Positions 10,736-21,140 of a stretch of DNA of 64,000 nt are shown here, piece by piece. The stretch spans positions 48,667,469 through 48,731,468 of the forward strand of contig OZ020485.1 of the NCBI GenBank assembly GCA_963971405.1, given 5' to 3'. The notes beneath the pieces are model-generated. The model did not search any database and was not told the origin of the DNA. It was given only the letters and a program-made list of their open reading frames with translations. The translations under genes were made by a program, and so were the position numbers. How positions within the stretch are numbered: the stretch's first letter is position 1; every line of letters begins with the position of its first letter. The DNA is from Psococerastis gibbosa. Its lineage: Eukaryota > Arthropoda > Insecta > Psocodea > Psocidae.

Positions 10736-11190
10736 AGGGGGAGTGAGTCTGTCTGTTTATTAACTTGAGGCACCCTAAGAGCAGACTCTTTCACCTCAGG
10801 GAGAAGATGAGTTGACTGCAAGGTGGACCTCCTGATTATAGGGGATTCCGAACCACATGGGGAGCATAGTAAAGTCACACGATTAATTCGGAGGTGACCA
10901 GGACTCGACACACACTTCTTTTTTAGATTAGAAAAGGTTAATCGCATACAAACATTCAATGATTGTATCCGATTGACCTCTTCAGTCGCCTCACTAAGTT
11001 ACCTAATAGGTACTTGTGTCGAGTTACGACACGTCTCCGATCGTCTCCGGCGTATAGAGACTCGCACAAGTACAAGCACGCTACCACCTGGCTATCCTTG
11101 TCCCAGCATGTTCCCCTGCTAACGCTGTGCACACTACCAAGTTTGCTGCAGTTTTTAACAGGTTCTGCTCTGATGGATTCAACCTGCTAT
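10736..11190 (-). repeat. SINE C copy interrupted by SINE B
   Basis: SINE C sequence on both sides (10736-10911 and 11091-11190) is separated by a SINE B in the same orientation. This gives an age order, with SINE B younger than this SINE C copy. Confidence 0.65.
10912..11090 (-). mobile_element. SINE B nested in SINE C
   Basis: Shares with 17912, 45501 and 46787 the string GGTGGTAGCGTGCTTGTACTT, then CGATCGGAGACG, GTCGTAACTC and GAAGAGGTCAATCGGATAC, ending in an A-rich tail. Length about 180 bp. I could not confirm Pol III boxes at normal spacing. Confidence 0.7.
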
Positions 11191-11660
11191 GACCATTGGC
11201 TAATTAAAAAACATAGCATCATTAGTTTTGTGTATCTCCTAGAGGGATGAAAAGGTAGAGGAACATTTCTTCCCTCATGTCAACGTTAAATATATTTACA
11301 CAATCGATATTATATGTAATGGGGATAGTGCGTGAAAGGGTGGGAGGTGCAATGTTGCTTTTCAGCTTTTAACCTAGGAAACTGCACGAAACTAGGCTTA
11401 TTTGTATTCCATCAATCGAAATTTTTTGTTGTTTGTCATGTTACTTAAGTTTATTTGTTTACATAAAGATCTCAGTTCAGAGATTTGTTACATTATTGCA
11501 AAGTTATACATTGCGTATTTAGCAAACTTCGTTTGGTGGCAATTTCTTGACAGCGTATTATAACTTAACACCCACCTTCTTCACATACAGGTATTTTAAG
11601 TCCAATCGTACCGTAAACAGTAGTTTTAAGTTGTTTTAAAATAGGTTTTTTGTGTCATAG
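11191..11660. other. Unassigned non-coding stretch
   Basis: I see nothing I can name here. Confidence 0.35.
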
Positions 11661-11668
11661 GTGAGGAG

Positions 11669-11846
11669 CAGGGACGGATCCAGCCCATTTTGTTGGGGGG
11701 GGGGGGGTAGTTGTGTGTCAAAATAGTAAAACATATGTAGGATCGATTAAATCGGAGCGTAATACATTAACTTAGAATAGATTTACTAATTTTTTTTGGG
11801 GGGAGGGGGACAGCTAACTCCTCCCCCCCCCCTGTATGGAGCCCTG
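11669..11846. mobile_element. hAT MITE with G tracts, 8-bp TSD
   Basis: 178-bp element starting CAGGGACGGATCCAGCC and ending CTGTATGGAGCCCTG, with short imperfect inverted ends and G/C tracts just inside. Flanks GTGAGGAG and GTGAGGAT match at 7 of 8 positions. Confidence 0.8.
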
Positions 11847-11937
11847 GTGAGGATACATTCAGCCACAACTGAGCTACGTTAGTCCGGTTAATTTCACCTT
11901 ATTTATAGTTAGAAACTAAGTAAGTCTGTAGTGTATA

Positions 11938-11938
11938 C

Positions 11939-11968
<30 letters not shown>
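11938..11968. repeat. TA microsatellite
   Basis: About 30 bp of alternating TA. Confidence 0.85.
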
Positions 11969-11969
<1 letters not shown>

Positions 11970-11989
11970 GGCCCAATTTCCTGAAAGAC

Positions 11990-12150
11990 TTATGAACCTT
12001 GCCCTACTTATAGTGGCCCATTGGTCCCATGTCCAGTGCCAACGACCCCATGGATTTCGGGCATTATTTTGCATCTTGTTTCCGTTTGAATGGCAAACTG
12101 GTATACGGCTTCAGTGTCAACCTACACCGGCTACTAGCGATAATGGACAA
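11990..12150 (-). repeat. Repeat family D copy
   Basis: On the minus strand it reads TTGCCATTCAAACG, ATGCCCGAAATCCATGGGGTC and GGCACTGGACATGGG, matching 42765-42975 and, more loosely, 37465-37660 and 46930-47100. Class unknown; each copy is about 170-200 bp and lies next to SINE B here and at 46.9 kb. Confidence 0.55.
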
Positions 12151-12161
12151 GCAGAGACAAG

Positions 12162-12276
12162 CTTCAGTCGCTTCACTAAGTAACTTAATAGCTTAATAAG
12201 TACTTGTATAGAGTTACGACATGTCTCCGATCGCCTGGTGTGGAGAGACTCGCACAAGTACAAGTACGCTACCACC
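12162..12276 (-). repeat. SINE B fragment
   Basis: Matches 10912-11090 from the GGTGGTAGCGTACTTG end to the GCGACTGAAG region; the tail is missing. Confidence 0.65.
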
Positions 12277-12400
12277 GTGTTACCTATTGAACTCATCATA
12301 ACTCTATGATTGATAATTCATCAGAAATTTGACTTGGGCAAAAACACACTGTCTGATCTTCTCTTAACTGGTTACCACATAAGCTAAACAATGACATCAG

Positions 12401-12570
12401 CAATAGACTTTCACGGTCGGAGTTACATGATGAAGTAGTAGAATCCGGGATGATCGACCACTGCTTATCATACCGGATTCTACTGCTTCATCAATGGCCT
12501 AAGCCATCTATTCTAACGCAACTTCGTTGGTTTTGCTGAATGAACTCCATCTACGCTCTTTTCAGGCTCC
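12401..12570 (+). pseudogene. Decayed duplicate of the 12983 gene's upstream region and first codons
   Basis: Aligns with 12841-13010. Both contain GACTTTC-CGG-CGGAGTTA, CCACTGCTTATCAT, CATCTATTCTAACG and AACTTCGTT, and then a start codon with Asn-x-Ile-Tyr-Ala-Leu-Phe. Here the peptide runs M-N-S-I-Y-A-L-F-R-L-L and leaves the gene frame. The segment also carries a 20-bp inverted repeat (GATGAAGTAGTAGAATCCGG and its near-inverse) from the repeat seen at 49845, 51817 and 57300. The splice acceptor of the intact copy (TTTTTTGCAG) is broken here to TTTTGCTG. Confidence 0.6.
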
Positions 12571-12982
12571 TAATCAACCAAAATCAGCCACCCCCACTAC
12601 GCGTTGTTTGTACTAAGTCGAATTTTTAAAGAAATATCGATCATAGAGTCGTTAATGAAAGTAGTTAAAGAAGATACAATGTTCCTCTTTTGGAAGGCGT
12701 GAAAAAATGCAAGGTTAGGTTAGGTCTCCGCCTTCAAAATATGGCATCCCATAACTATGACCCAATAACATCGATATGTCATGACTTGTGGAAAAAGCCG
12801 CAGTCTGATTTCCTCTGATTAGCATATATAATAACATTAGCAATATAATTACAAAGACTTTCGCGGCCGGAGTTAGCCCTAGAATCCATAATGATCGAAC
12901 ACTGCTTATCATCCCCGATTCAACTGCTTCATCACTAGAATCTGCCATCTATTCTAACGGAACTTCGTTTCTTTTTTGCAGA

Positions 12983-13180
12983 ATGAACCCCATCTACGCT
13001 CTCTTCTGGCTGATAGTCCTGATCTTCATCAGCGGTATTGTCTACGGAATATGCGCATTCTTATACTTTTTCATCTCTATTTTTTCGGCCTGCTGCGACC
13101 CGTGCGGTGGTATGGCCGAGGGGCTCATGAAGGGAATAAATTTCCCAAGAACTTGCGCCCAAAATATGATTCATTCCTAA
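12983..13180 (+). CDS. Small membrane protein, 65 residues
   Basis: Short open frame directly after a good splice acceptor (CTTTTTTGCAG then AATG), so it is probably the coding exon of a gene whose 5' UTR exon lies upstream. Residues 1-35 are very hydrophobic (Leu/Ile/Phe-rich, starting M-N-P-I-Y-A-L-F-W-L), compatible with one long or two short membrane segments. Then come two cysteines (A-C-C-D-P-C), a Gly/Met-rich stretch and a polar end with F-P-R-T-C-A-Q-N-M. From memory, insect genomes encode short proteins with this M-N-P-x-Y-A-x-x-W-L start and a G-x-x-F-P-x-x-C-A end, of unknown function; I could not check this. The upstream half-copy at 12401-12570 repeats its start. No downstream coding exon is needed, as the frame ends in a stop. 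Role unknown. Confidence 0.55.
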   Translation: MNPIYALFWLIVLIFISGIVYGICAFLYFFISIFSACCDPCGGMAEGLMKGINFPRTCAQNMIHS

Positions 13181-13457
13181 CTCTTCATATATTTCACGCC
13201 AGTACCATTCAGAAATTCGTAGAAAAGCCGTCGAAAATTATCATAAACAGGATGCTACTTTCCAGCGACTTGCGTTAAAAATTGTAGAAGCTGGAAACTC
13301 CGTATAAGGTTTGATTACTGGCGCCAAAATATGGATTTCAGACGCAGCGTCATACTTTTAGACTCACCGGTTACTTTTCAGATTGGTATAAAATTGTATG
13401 TCCAGAATATATTAGTATATTAAAATAATTAAAATTAAAATAGTATTTATTGATTAT
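13181..13457. other. 3' flank of the small membrane-protein gene
   Basis: Probably 3' UTR and flank, increasingly AT-rich. I did not find one clear polyadenylation signal in a preferred position. Confidence 0.35.
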
Positions 13458-13984
13458 AGCTTTCCCAAATACAAATATATCCAAAGTAAGAGTTTAACAA
13501 AAAAACATGTTTAAAAAATTTAAATTTAAAAAACAAAATAAATAAAAAATCAAATTAAAATAATATATAAATTAATACTTTTTGTGTGTGTGTGACTCGT
13601 GTAACTACTATGTGAGTTGCCTATTAGCAAAAGCAATCCTCTTCATTTTTTTCAGTTTTGAGATATTCGCGCCATTTTGTTTATTTTTCAATACTCTATC
13701 CCATGAATCAGATATTGAGCTTTCCCAAATACAAATACAGTATATCCAAAGTAAGAGTTTAACAAAAAAACATGTTTAAAAAATTTAAATTTAAAAATAA
13801 AATAAATAAAAAAATCAAATTAAAATAATATATAAATTAATACTTTTTGTGTGTGTGTGACTCGTGTAACTACTACGTGAGTTGCCTATTAGCAAAAGCA
13901 ATCCTCGTCATTTTTTTCAGTTTTGAGATATTCGCGCCATTTTTTTTATTTTTCAATACTCTATCCGATGAATCAGATATATTG
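13458..13984. repeat. 260-bp tandem duplication (two units)
   Basis: Units start at 13458 and 13718 with AGCTTTCCCAAATACAAATA. They differ by a handful of bases and small indels. Each has a GTGTGTGTGTG stretch, ATTTAAATTT palindromes and GTTGCCTATTAGCAAAAGCA. That last motif recurs inverted at about 14107-14130, so a third, inverted remnant follows. Similar peptides in both units are a by-product. Confidence 0.85.
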
Positions 13985-14133
13985 AGACGCAAAAGCAATT
14001 CTAATACTATTAAAATTAGCTTTAAAAACTGTAATGTTATACCTCATGGCGTTGCGGCACAGCAGTTTTTTTGCAGTTTCTGAAAAATCGGCTTGGGTGG
14101 ACAGGATTGCTTTTGCTAATAGGCAACTCATGT

Positions 14134-14345
14134 TTCCAAAGTGGTTCCGAATCCCCGATAATCAGGAGGTTCTGAACCAGTTCCGCTCCGCCCCCGTGAA
14201 AACCGGCCGAAGCATGAAATATTTAAATGCATTGAGGTTGCCTCAACTCATGTGCCGTCAGTTGGACCCCACCCGAAATTTTTTGGCTACAGCCTTGAGG
14301 GCGAGATGGGCCCGGATAAATGCATTCTAATGGCGAACCACCACT
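14134..14345 (+). repeat. SINE C-like fragment
   Basis: Begins with CAAAGTGGTTCCGAATCC and ATAATCAGGAGGTTC, matching the middle of SINE C with several changes. The rest (TTTTGGCTACAGCCTTGAGG) is unassigned. Confidence 0.5.
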
Positions 14346-14765
14346 GCTCCTAGACAAGTATAAAATATCATTATTAATAGCTTCTCAGTTCTGCTCGACG
14401 AAGCGAAGCTATAACGCAATATTCGAAGCACGCCCCATTGACATTATGCCGAACATGCGTTAAGGAGGGGCACAGTTTTCTGCACTGTCGCGCCGGCTAA
14501 ACTGAGCTCGGTTTCTTTGACATTGCGAGTGCATTTAACAGGCTGTCAGGTCATATCATACTCCTCTCCACCTACTATTCAAACTCTTGTTAGAAAACCC
14601 ACGCAATCATCTGTGTTCAGGCCAGCAAACAGTGACGGAACAAGGGAAAATTTGTGGGTTCTATACTTTCGCGCCATGCCGAACGTGCGTTAAAACACTG
14701 TAGCACCGGCTAAACTGAGTCTAACGAGCATGTAAGTAGAGGATATACATCAACTGTTCTTGTCG
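14346..14765. other. Unassigned repeat-rich stretch
   Basis: GCCGAACATGCGTTAA at about 14450 and GCCGAACGTGCGTTAA at about 14679 are direct repeats, each followed by CACTGT-GC-CCGGCTAAACTGAG; a weaker version lies near 15220. No gene. Confidence 0.4.
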
Positions 14766-14840
14766 GGGCTTGTGGTCTAGTATGGTTAAGACGACGCCCC
14801 GGTTAGACGTAGATCGTGGGTTCAAATCCCGCCAAGCCCA
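14766..14840 (+). tRNA. tRNA-like sequence (intact cloverleaf lengths), probable SINE head
   Basis: Folds with canonical lengths: acceptor GGGCTTG/CAAGCCC (7 of 7 pairs), D stem GTCT/AGAC, a 5-bp anticodon stem with one mismatch, loop CCGGTTA, variable loop AGATC, T stem GTGGG/CCCGC and T loop TTCAAAT. The would-be anticodon is GGT (Thr), but position 33 is C where tRNAs have U. A related, broken copy sits inverted at 15531-15599 and both continue into the same GTTTTTC-ATATCCTC sequence. I therefore favour a tRNA-derived SINE over a working tRNA. Confidence 0.4.
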
Positions 14841-14940
14841 GTTTTTCCATATCCTCTCATTTCGGTTATAACGTGGAAGTTACCACTTCAACCATAGTTA
14901 ATTTAATGTCAGTGTTATATATATATATATATACCATATA
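14841..14940 (+). repeat. Body of the tRNA-like SINE, with TA microsatellite
   Basis: TTTTCCATATCCTC and TTCGGTTATAAC recur in inverse orientation at 15490-15530. A TATATA run follows at about 14917-14934. Confidence 0.55.
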
Positions 14941-14953
14941 ATATTGCAATATA

Positions 14954-15195
14954 ATGGGTTGTTGGGGTTTCGGGTTTTCGAATAGGAATAGTACCATCAG
15001 GAAGTTGGCGGAAGCAAGGCCAGAAGGCAGAAGACCCATCGGCAGACCGAGGACAACCCTCGAGGAAAGGATTGAACAACTCGCCGGAGCAAGAGGCAAA
15101 ACAATGGCCGAGCTCAAGGCGTCAACATCCGACCGGGGCAAGTTCAGGAAGTTCAGGTTTGGGCGACCCCCCCCCCCCCCACTGCGCACGCGGCA
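14954..15195 (+). pseudogene. LINE 3'-end fragment
   Basis: Encodes a conserved-looking non-LTR retrotransposon C-terminal stretch: G-R-P-R-T-T-L-E-E-R-I, then L-A-x-x-R-G-K-T-x-x-E-L-K and D-R-G-K-F-R-K-F. This Gly-Arg-Pro/Asp-Arg pattern is usual at the end of LINE reverse transcriptases. It ends at a C tract (15170-15181). The 5' part is absent. Confidence 0.65.
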
Positions 15196-15519
15196 CTAAG
15201 GAGGAAGAAGAGGCAGTTTCCTGCAATGTCGCATCGGCCGAATTTAGAACATATTTTTAAAGCTCATGGCTTATCATAGTATCATTATTCCTTTCTACTG
15301 TTCAAACTCTGGTGTAAGAGCACACGCATTCATATGGGTTGTAAACCCAGTGTCGGAGGAGAGGATGAAAGAATAAGGAGCAATGGCGAAAGGGAATTTG
15401 GATGCCTGGGTCGACGCCGCTGGCATGAGGGGGCACTTCAACTGTATTTTGTACTTGGTTAAAAATGGTTTTATAAAAAAATACACGGTTTATTTTATAA
15501 CCGAAAATTAGGTAGAGGA

Positions 15520-15600
15520 TATAGAAAAACTAGGCTTGGCGGGATTTGAACCCACGATCTACGCTTAACCGGGGTGTCGTCTTAACCGCTGGACCACAAC
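15520..15600 (-). repeat. tRNA-like SINE head, decayed, inverted partner of 14766
   Basis: In minus orientation, T-arm GTGGGTTCAAATCCCGC and D-arm GGTCCAGCGGTTAAGAC are kept. The acceptor stem pairs at only three positions. With 14766 it bounds an inverted pair about 0.8 kb long. Confidence 0.6.
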
Positions 15601-16203
15601 TTGAGAATAAATGAAACTAGAGAGCCAAACGTGTTGAAAAGTGATCTATAAGATTCATGGGAGGAGAGAGGAAGAGGAAGAGGTGTTAGCGAAGATCTCC
15701 GGAAGCTTAAGCGTGGAGAAGAGAAGAGTAGATGATGTGGTTGCAGCCGTCAAGGTTCATAACGAACTGTCAACTGAGAAAGTAAGTAAAAAGCAAGGGA
15801 AAGAACAAATTGAGGATACAAACGTACCGTCACGGCCGTAGCCAGAATTTTTTTTCGAGGGGGTCCATCTGACGTCACCTGAGGTGTGGTAACCATAATT
15901 TGTTTAAAACTCCAGTACGCTGAAAATTCTACAATAGTTATGATTCATTATCTTTGTATTGCGCAACCTCGATTGGTAGCCGTTGACAACCAAAGAAAAG
16001 GGTTCGGCGTGGGGAGGGCTGAACCTGACACCTGAAGGGTATTGAAAATTGTTTTCAGGGTGGCCTTTTTCTGAAAACTGATCCCAAATACACGCCTCCC
16101 GTGAGAAAATGGCTTCATTCAATCGGGCCGCAAGCAGCACCTTGAGTCACGCGATACATTATAAACCCTTACCTAGGTAATGGTGTCGGTTCTTTTATAT
16201 TTT
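15601..16203. other. Unassigned, with a fragment of G-tract element
   Basis: 15831-15880 reads GGCCGTAGCCAGAATTTTTTTTCG, then a short G tract and TCTGACGTCACCTG, combining a hAT-type end with the CRE-like motif of the CAGA element. A Glu-rich open frame at 15641-15841 is not supported by a family match. Confidence 0.4.
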
Positions 16204-16398
16204 TTAATTCATCTTCTCCAAGTTACAGCCGGCTGGCTGGTTGGCAGCAACATGTGGCATCGATGCCTCCACTCCCCTTGATCCTGGTGCGCCCTTTTCA
16301 ACCAATCTAAATAGTTTGCATGACGAGTACCACCCACTTACACGAGACGTTGAGTGCCTGCGCTCTGGATACCCATCCACCCGCCTGGGTTCAGACAA
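16204..16398 (-). pseudogene. LINE 3'-end remnant
   Basis: The minus frame ends G-V-E-A-S-M-P-H-V-A-A-N-Q-P-A-G-C-N-L, closely matching the tail E-A-S-T-P-H-V-A-D-N-Q-P-N-G-S-N-L at 22240-22290 on the plus strand. Both are 5'-truncated copies of one LINE. Confidence 0.55.
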
Positions 16399-17904
16399 AA
16401 GAAAGTGCTAGTCATTTTAATAGGTATCATCTAATCCAGGAACACGTGCTGATAGTGGCCTTGGCGAGGTATAGCCGAATAGGCATAAATAATACCAATT
16501 ACTTTGTGGATAGGATAGTGATAAGGTTAGTTAAGAAGTCATTACATCGCGTTTCGTGCCGTTTGATTTGAATCTTATTGTTTGTTGTCGGTGTGCAGGC
16601 CAGGCGGAGTACAGGTGTAATAATAGAAACTTTAGAGTTTTTGCCGGACGGTGCCGAATCCAGATATATAGACACAAATTGATCACATTTCGTCATTTTG
16701 CCAAATGTAATTTATATTAGGGGAGGGGAAATCGTCTTTGTTTGATTGGAGTCTTCGTAGTGATGTGATTAAGAGATACAGAGATACATTAAGATATAAA
16801 TATAAATTCTCTGATATGTACATACAGTATATTCAAAAAATTAGAGAGGGGGTACAATACTGTAGTAAAATTATAGTAGCTATGTATTCAGCTTCCAAGT
16901 ATAAGTATCTAACACAAATGTTATATCCTGCAAACAAGGGGACCCGGCGGTCTCGCCAGGTGAAAACAATTGATAAATAGGTCCAAATTGTGATGTTTTA
17001 TGCATTTTGAGAGCTTCGTCTTCTTCTTCTTCTTCAGCCAAAGCCTGTTGTTGACTGGGTGGCCCTTTGAAGCCATTTTGAGAGCAGTAAGTTCTAACCG
17101 ACAAAGGTTTATGTAACTGCAAACAGGGGGCCAGCGGGGTCTCCTCCGAGGAAAATATTTTTGGAATAGACAACCTTAAATTCCGTTGAAATAACGAAAA
17201 ATAGGCGGATCATCCTCTAATTCCCCCCATTAAGTTTTTTTTTTTTTTTAATAAAAATGTGAACCTTGCTTATTATTTATGCGAAAATACTCAATAAGTT
17301 TTAAATATCCTATTATAACTATTGTAAAAATTCCAATTTTCTTTCAAACCCTAATTAGCCTAAGTTATTTTAACTAGTGAACTTTTAAATTTCTCGCGGG
17401 GGGGGGGGGGGGGCACAAGGGATGCCATTGCTTAGCAATTAAAGTAAAGTTTACATAAATCAATGGGAGCGGCTTTCATTTTAGATAATTGTTTTTTGTC
17501 AGATGACCCACATAACCACATAGTTCTCTCTTTCTCTCTTTTCCTTGCCCAGTATTCCCTGGACAAGGAGCATATATTACAAAAATATACAATACAATAC
17601 CATCCCGCATCCTCAAGCTAGAGCTTATTTGGGACAAAAGGCTCATACAGTGCTGCTAAACAAGGCTTCATCATTTATTTTTGTTATTTATTTATAATGT
17701 TTCTGATTTTATTTTAATTTCTTTTTTACTTGTTACTTTAATGTTAATAGTCTGTTTTTATTATTATTACCTCCCATTGACCAACCCGCTTTTAACTCAC
17801 CCATCTGTTTAAATTTTTTCATTTGTGGAGAAAGTTCAATTAATATCTTTGGTATAAGTGCTTTGTTTACAATAATAATAATATGTACAATATATATATT
17901 GACT
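16399..17904. other. Unassigned non-coding stretch
   Basis: Contains GAA/CTT repeats (about 17016-17035), two related short G-rich pieces with CCTGCAAACA-GGGG-CC at 16928 and 17115 (inverted relative to coding; they look like hAT debris), and a 16-bp G tract at 17399-17415. No supported gene. Confidence 0.4.
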
Positions 17905-17911
17905 TCGATGG

Positions 17912-18083
17912 CCAGGTGGTAACGTGCTTGCACTTGTGCGAGTCTTTACACGCCATGCGATCGGAGACGCGTCGTAGCTCAACACGGGTACTTACCTACA
18001 GAGGCGACTGAAGAGGTCAATCGGATACATTCACTAAATTGTTTGTATGCTATTAATCTTAAAAAAAAATAATAAAAAAAAAA
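17912..18083 (+). mobile_element. SINE B, full length
   Basis: Starts AGGTGGTAACGTGCTTGCAC, passes CGATCGGAGACG and GAGGTCAATCGGATAC, and ends in a long A-rich tail. Best plus-strand reference copy. Confidence 0.75.
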
Positions 18084-19435
18084 CTAGTCCAGCGGGAAAA
18101 TCATTCTGTTGCCAGCTATCGCACCAAAGACCTCCGCCAAAAGCCAATACAAACTAATCTTTGTGAACTTAGGGTGGTCCTGTACAAAGGTGTCATTGTC
18201 TTATAAAACTAAACGGGAGAGGTCTTCATTTTAAAACTTTGTCCATTGTCACGTTTCAATTGTCAGACGACACACAATGGACATACATAATAATTATTAC
18301 CATGACAATATTTCTGGCTACTTACATGCTGCCAAGAGTTCAGTAGCCAGGTAACTGTCAATCATAGATGACGAATGTCAACCCAGTCATGTCCATATGG
18401 ACAGCTTCATTTTCTGTTGTGTCTGACACACTACTGATGTCAATGAATACATTAATGAAGTGCTACTGCTACTGTATTATTATTACTTTTTTGTACACCC
18501 AATTACTAGAGTTCTATATATATATATAATTTAAAGGTTTTTATATTTCTATTGTTGGCGGGTGGAGGTATCCTCACGCTGAGCTATTTCTCTATTTTCC
18601 CATTTTCCCTTTTTCTCTTTTCTACCAACACAGTGAATAACCCCTATAGGAGAGATGGGACATTTGAGCCTGGGAAAAAATTCTTGTACATCTGGGGCCA
18701 CCTGACACCCAGGCCTCGACGTAGGGATTTCCCCGCCCTGCAGCGGCGGAGCATGCATGCAAGGCGTGTAATGCCGCATTACACTCAACTAATCCTTAGG
18801 ATGTATTAAGAGCTTCGTTGTAATTTATAGGAAGTCGAGATTAAATTAGATTGTACATGAGCATTATGTTATCAACGCAGTCTAAGAAAATTAAGAATCT
18901 CGTCACGTTAGAATTAAAATGTTTTCTTTTTTGTTTTCAAATTTTTACTTTTTAAGGAGATAGATGCTATATAAAATGATGAATTTTTTTTTTTTTTTTA
19001 ATTTTTAACGACGCAAGCATTACAAACAATTATCCCACACTTCGCCACTGCCGCCCTGGGCACCAAGTCTTCCAGCGCCCCCTGCCCCATTTAATACAAA
19101 ATGTTGTGAAGGTAAATTGTAAGAAATACGACCAAAGTATAAAGTGTAAGCTCTCCACCATGCATAAAAATAGTAAACTCATATTTCGCGCCATTTTCAG
19201 ATGCTTGATGTCCGCTCAGTGCTTTTTATTTATTTCATATTGTTTATAAGAAGCGCCATGAATTTCGTAGGAGGCATTTTTTCACTCAGACTGCCCCCCC
19301 CTCCCAAAGTTTGCCGCCCTGGGCAAATGCCCAGTCTGCCCATTTATTTGATTTATTGGACAGGGCCTGCTGATACCATACGTCTCGTCAATGGCTAGTT
19401 ATAACAGACGGTAACCCCAGAACCAAACGTAGGCC
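18084..19435. other. Unassigned non-coding stretch
   Basis: 18090-18130 shares CATTCTGTTGCCA with 55757, part of a fragment family (GCAACAGAATGA-TTCCCTTTTCAGA) also at 45680 and 52255. 19265-19330 has a C tract next to GCCGCCCTGGGCAAATGCCC. No gene seen. Confidence 0.4.
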
Positions 19436-19600
19436 CAAGGGCGGATTTTGCCTCCAATTTAGGGGGGGGGGGTCAGCGGTCAGGTTCAGTGGATGATAAC
19501 ATTAAAAAACATAATTATTTTTAATTCCCACTGTAAACCCATTGTTATTTAGTGTAAGTTAATTAATTTGGGGGGGGGGGGTCAGAGGACCCCCAAATAA
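19436..19600 (+). mobile_element. G-tract hAT-like element, copy 2
   Basis: Nearly identical to the reverse complement of 5252-5435: AAGGGCGGATTTTGCCTCC, G tract, GTTCAGTGGAT, AACATAATTATTTTTAATTCC and CACTGTAAACCCATTGTTAT. Right end truncated or altered. Confidence 0.65.
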
Positions 19601-20282
19601 ATTGCGTAGGCCTACAGGATAAATAGGAAAGCAATAATTTTATGATGATAGCTTCACAGAAAGTAGCAATGCATCAGAGTCTACGAGTATGTGCCTGCAT
19701 TAAAATTCACAAAATGACTCGTTAAAAACTTGTTACGTTCGTGACCAGCAGTCTGCCTATGTGACATACATATGTACAGTCACCACCGTCACATAAATAT
19801 TTGGATTGTGGAGTCACGCACCGTGCCAAAAGAGTTGACTCATTGCATTTTCGGCGAGCCAACTGTTCTATCTAGTCATATTGTCATGGTGTTGAACCAT
19901 TCATCCAAACCAACGCAACGCTATGATCAACTGCTCTATTTTGTGCTAATTGTCTAAATCAGGGGAAATTAGAAGTAAAATACAGTAAGCATTGACACTG
20001 AACCAAAAAATCTAACCGTTTTCAGTCCCAAACATTTAATCAAATATTAGACGTAAGCTAACTGTAGGCACAAACTAAAATATACTTGATCTTTGTCCTA
20101 GAATTTGACGATTTTCCTGTCATAGCCATGGTGTTCCACGGAAAATCATTAAATGATTTAGTGGTCCACGGACAAAAAAGGTTGGGAACCCCTGGTCTAA
20201 ATTAATTAATTGCCAATATTACAGGCCTCGGAACTCGGAAGGCACCCCTATAGGACCAAAAAACGTACCACCCTCCCATAGA
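19601..20282. other. Unassigned; one hAT-type end
   Basis: 20184-20201 (AAAAGGTTGGGAACCCCTG) resembles the common hAT right end, CAGTGGTTCCCAACC in reverse. Its partner end was not found. Confidence 0.35.
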
Positions 20283-21140
20283 CTAAAATGCAGGGGCGTA
20301 TGCATAAAATATTTTTTTTTTTGGGGGGGGGGGTCAAGACCAGTTCGCCTCCAGTTATGAACTTCATGCGGGCAGAGGACCGAGGTGACGTTGAATTCTA
20401 CCAACCAAACCGCCTAAGTAGCGTTCTCTGTTTTACATTTTTATTAGATCTGGCAAAGTGTGCATTACAACAACTCTCATTAGTTAATTAAATTTAGTCT
20501 TTTGTTTCCATTTCGGGGGGGGGGGGGCATATAAACTTTTCTTTTCCAATGTCAATGGTGAACGAAGTCAGGATTCGTAGGCTACTAGGCCCTAGAATTT
20601 ATCTTGTAAGTCAACACACAATTTAAAACACCTAGGTACTAGGGAGAATGAACATTGAAACTTTTCAAACACTTTATGTAAGTTACACTGCAGTAGATGC
20701 ACCATTTAAGAGTAAAAACAAATGGATTTTTAAGCTGTTAAATTCTATGGATTTATCTCGAATAGTAGAAGCACACAATTAAACAAGAGTGAAAAACAAA
20801 CAGCAAACACTGAAGGCCGAGCTGTTGTCTACAGAATTGGAGGGATGTTCAAGTTTTTCAAAGACTACCATTAAGATACATCCAGCAATTTGAGTCATCT
20901 ATTATAAGTTGTGAACGTAATTTTTGACCAATTTTTCAGAAACCACAAAACCTTTAAAGACAGTACAAATAATATACTGTATTAAACTAAACTGATAGTT
21001 CAGTAACTTTAATTGCCAATTTTAGTTTATGACAGTATATGATTTTTACTTTTTTGTGTTTTCTGAAAAATTGGTAAAAAAATTACATTGGTGACTTTGA
21101 TACTAGACGACTCATTATTGACAAAAATAAAGTGACTTAC
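20283..21140. other. Unassigned; G-tract fragment and flank of the VWC gene
   Basis: 20290-20360 has GGGGCGTATGCATAAAAT, T and G tracts and AGACCAGTTCGCCTCCAG, a hAT-like fragment. Another G tract is at 20515-20527. The next exon of the VWC gene should lie below 21141 and start in phase 0; I could not recognise it. Confidence 0.35.

Noticed and set aside
15641..15841. Glu-rich frame followed by GTAAGT, possible exon
   Set aside because: No acceptor or partner exon found, low-complexity GAA-rich start, and LINE/SINE debris on both sides.
17016..17035. Regular short repeats considered as CRISPR-like or coding poly-Glu
   Set aside because: Simple trinucleotide microsatellite; no spacer structure, and the genome is eukaryotic.
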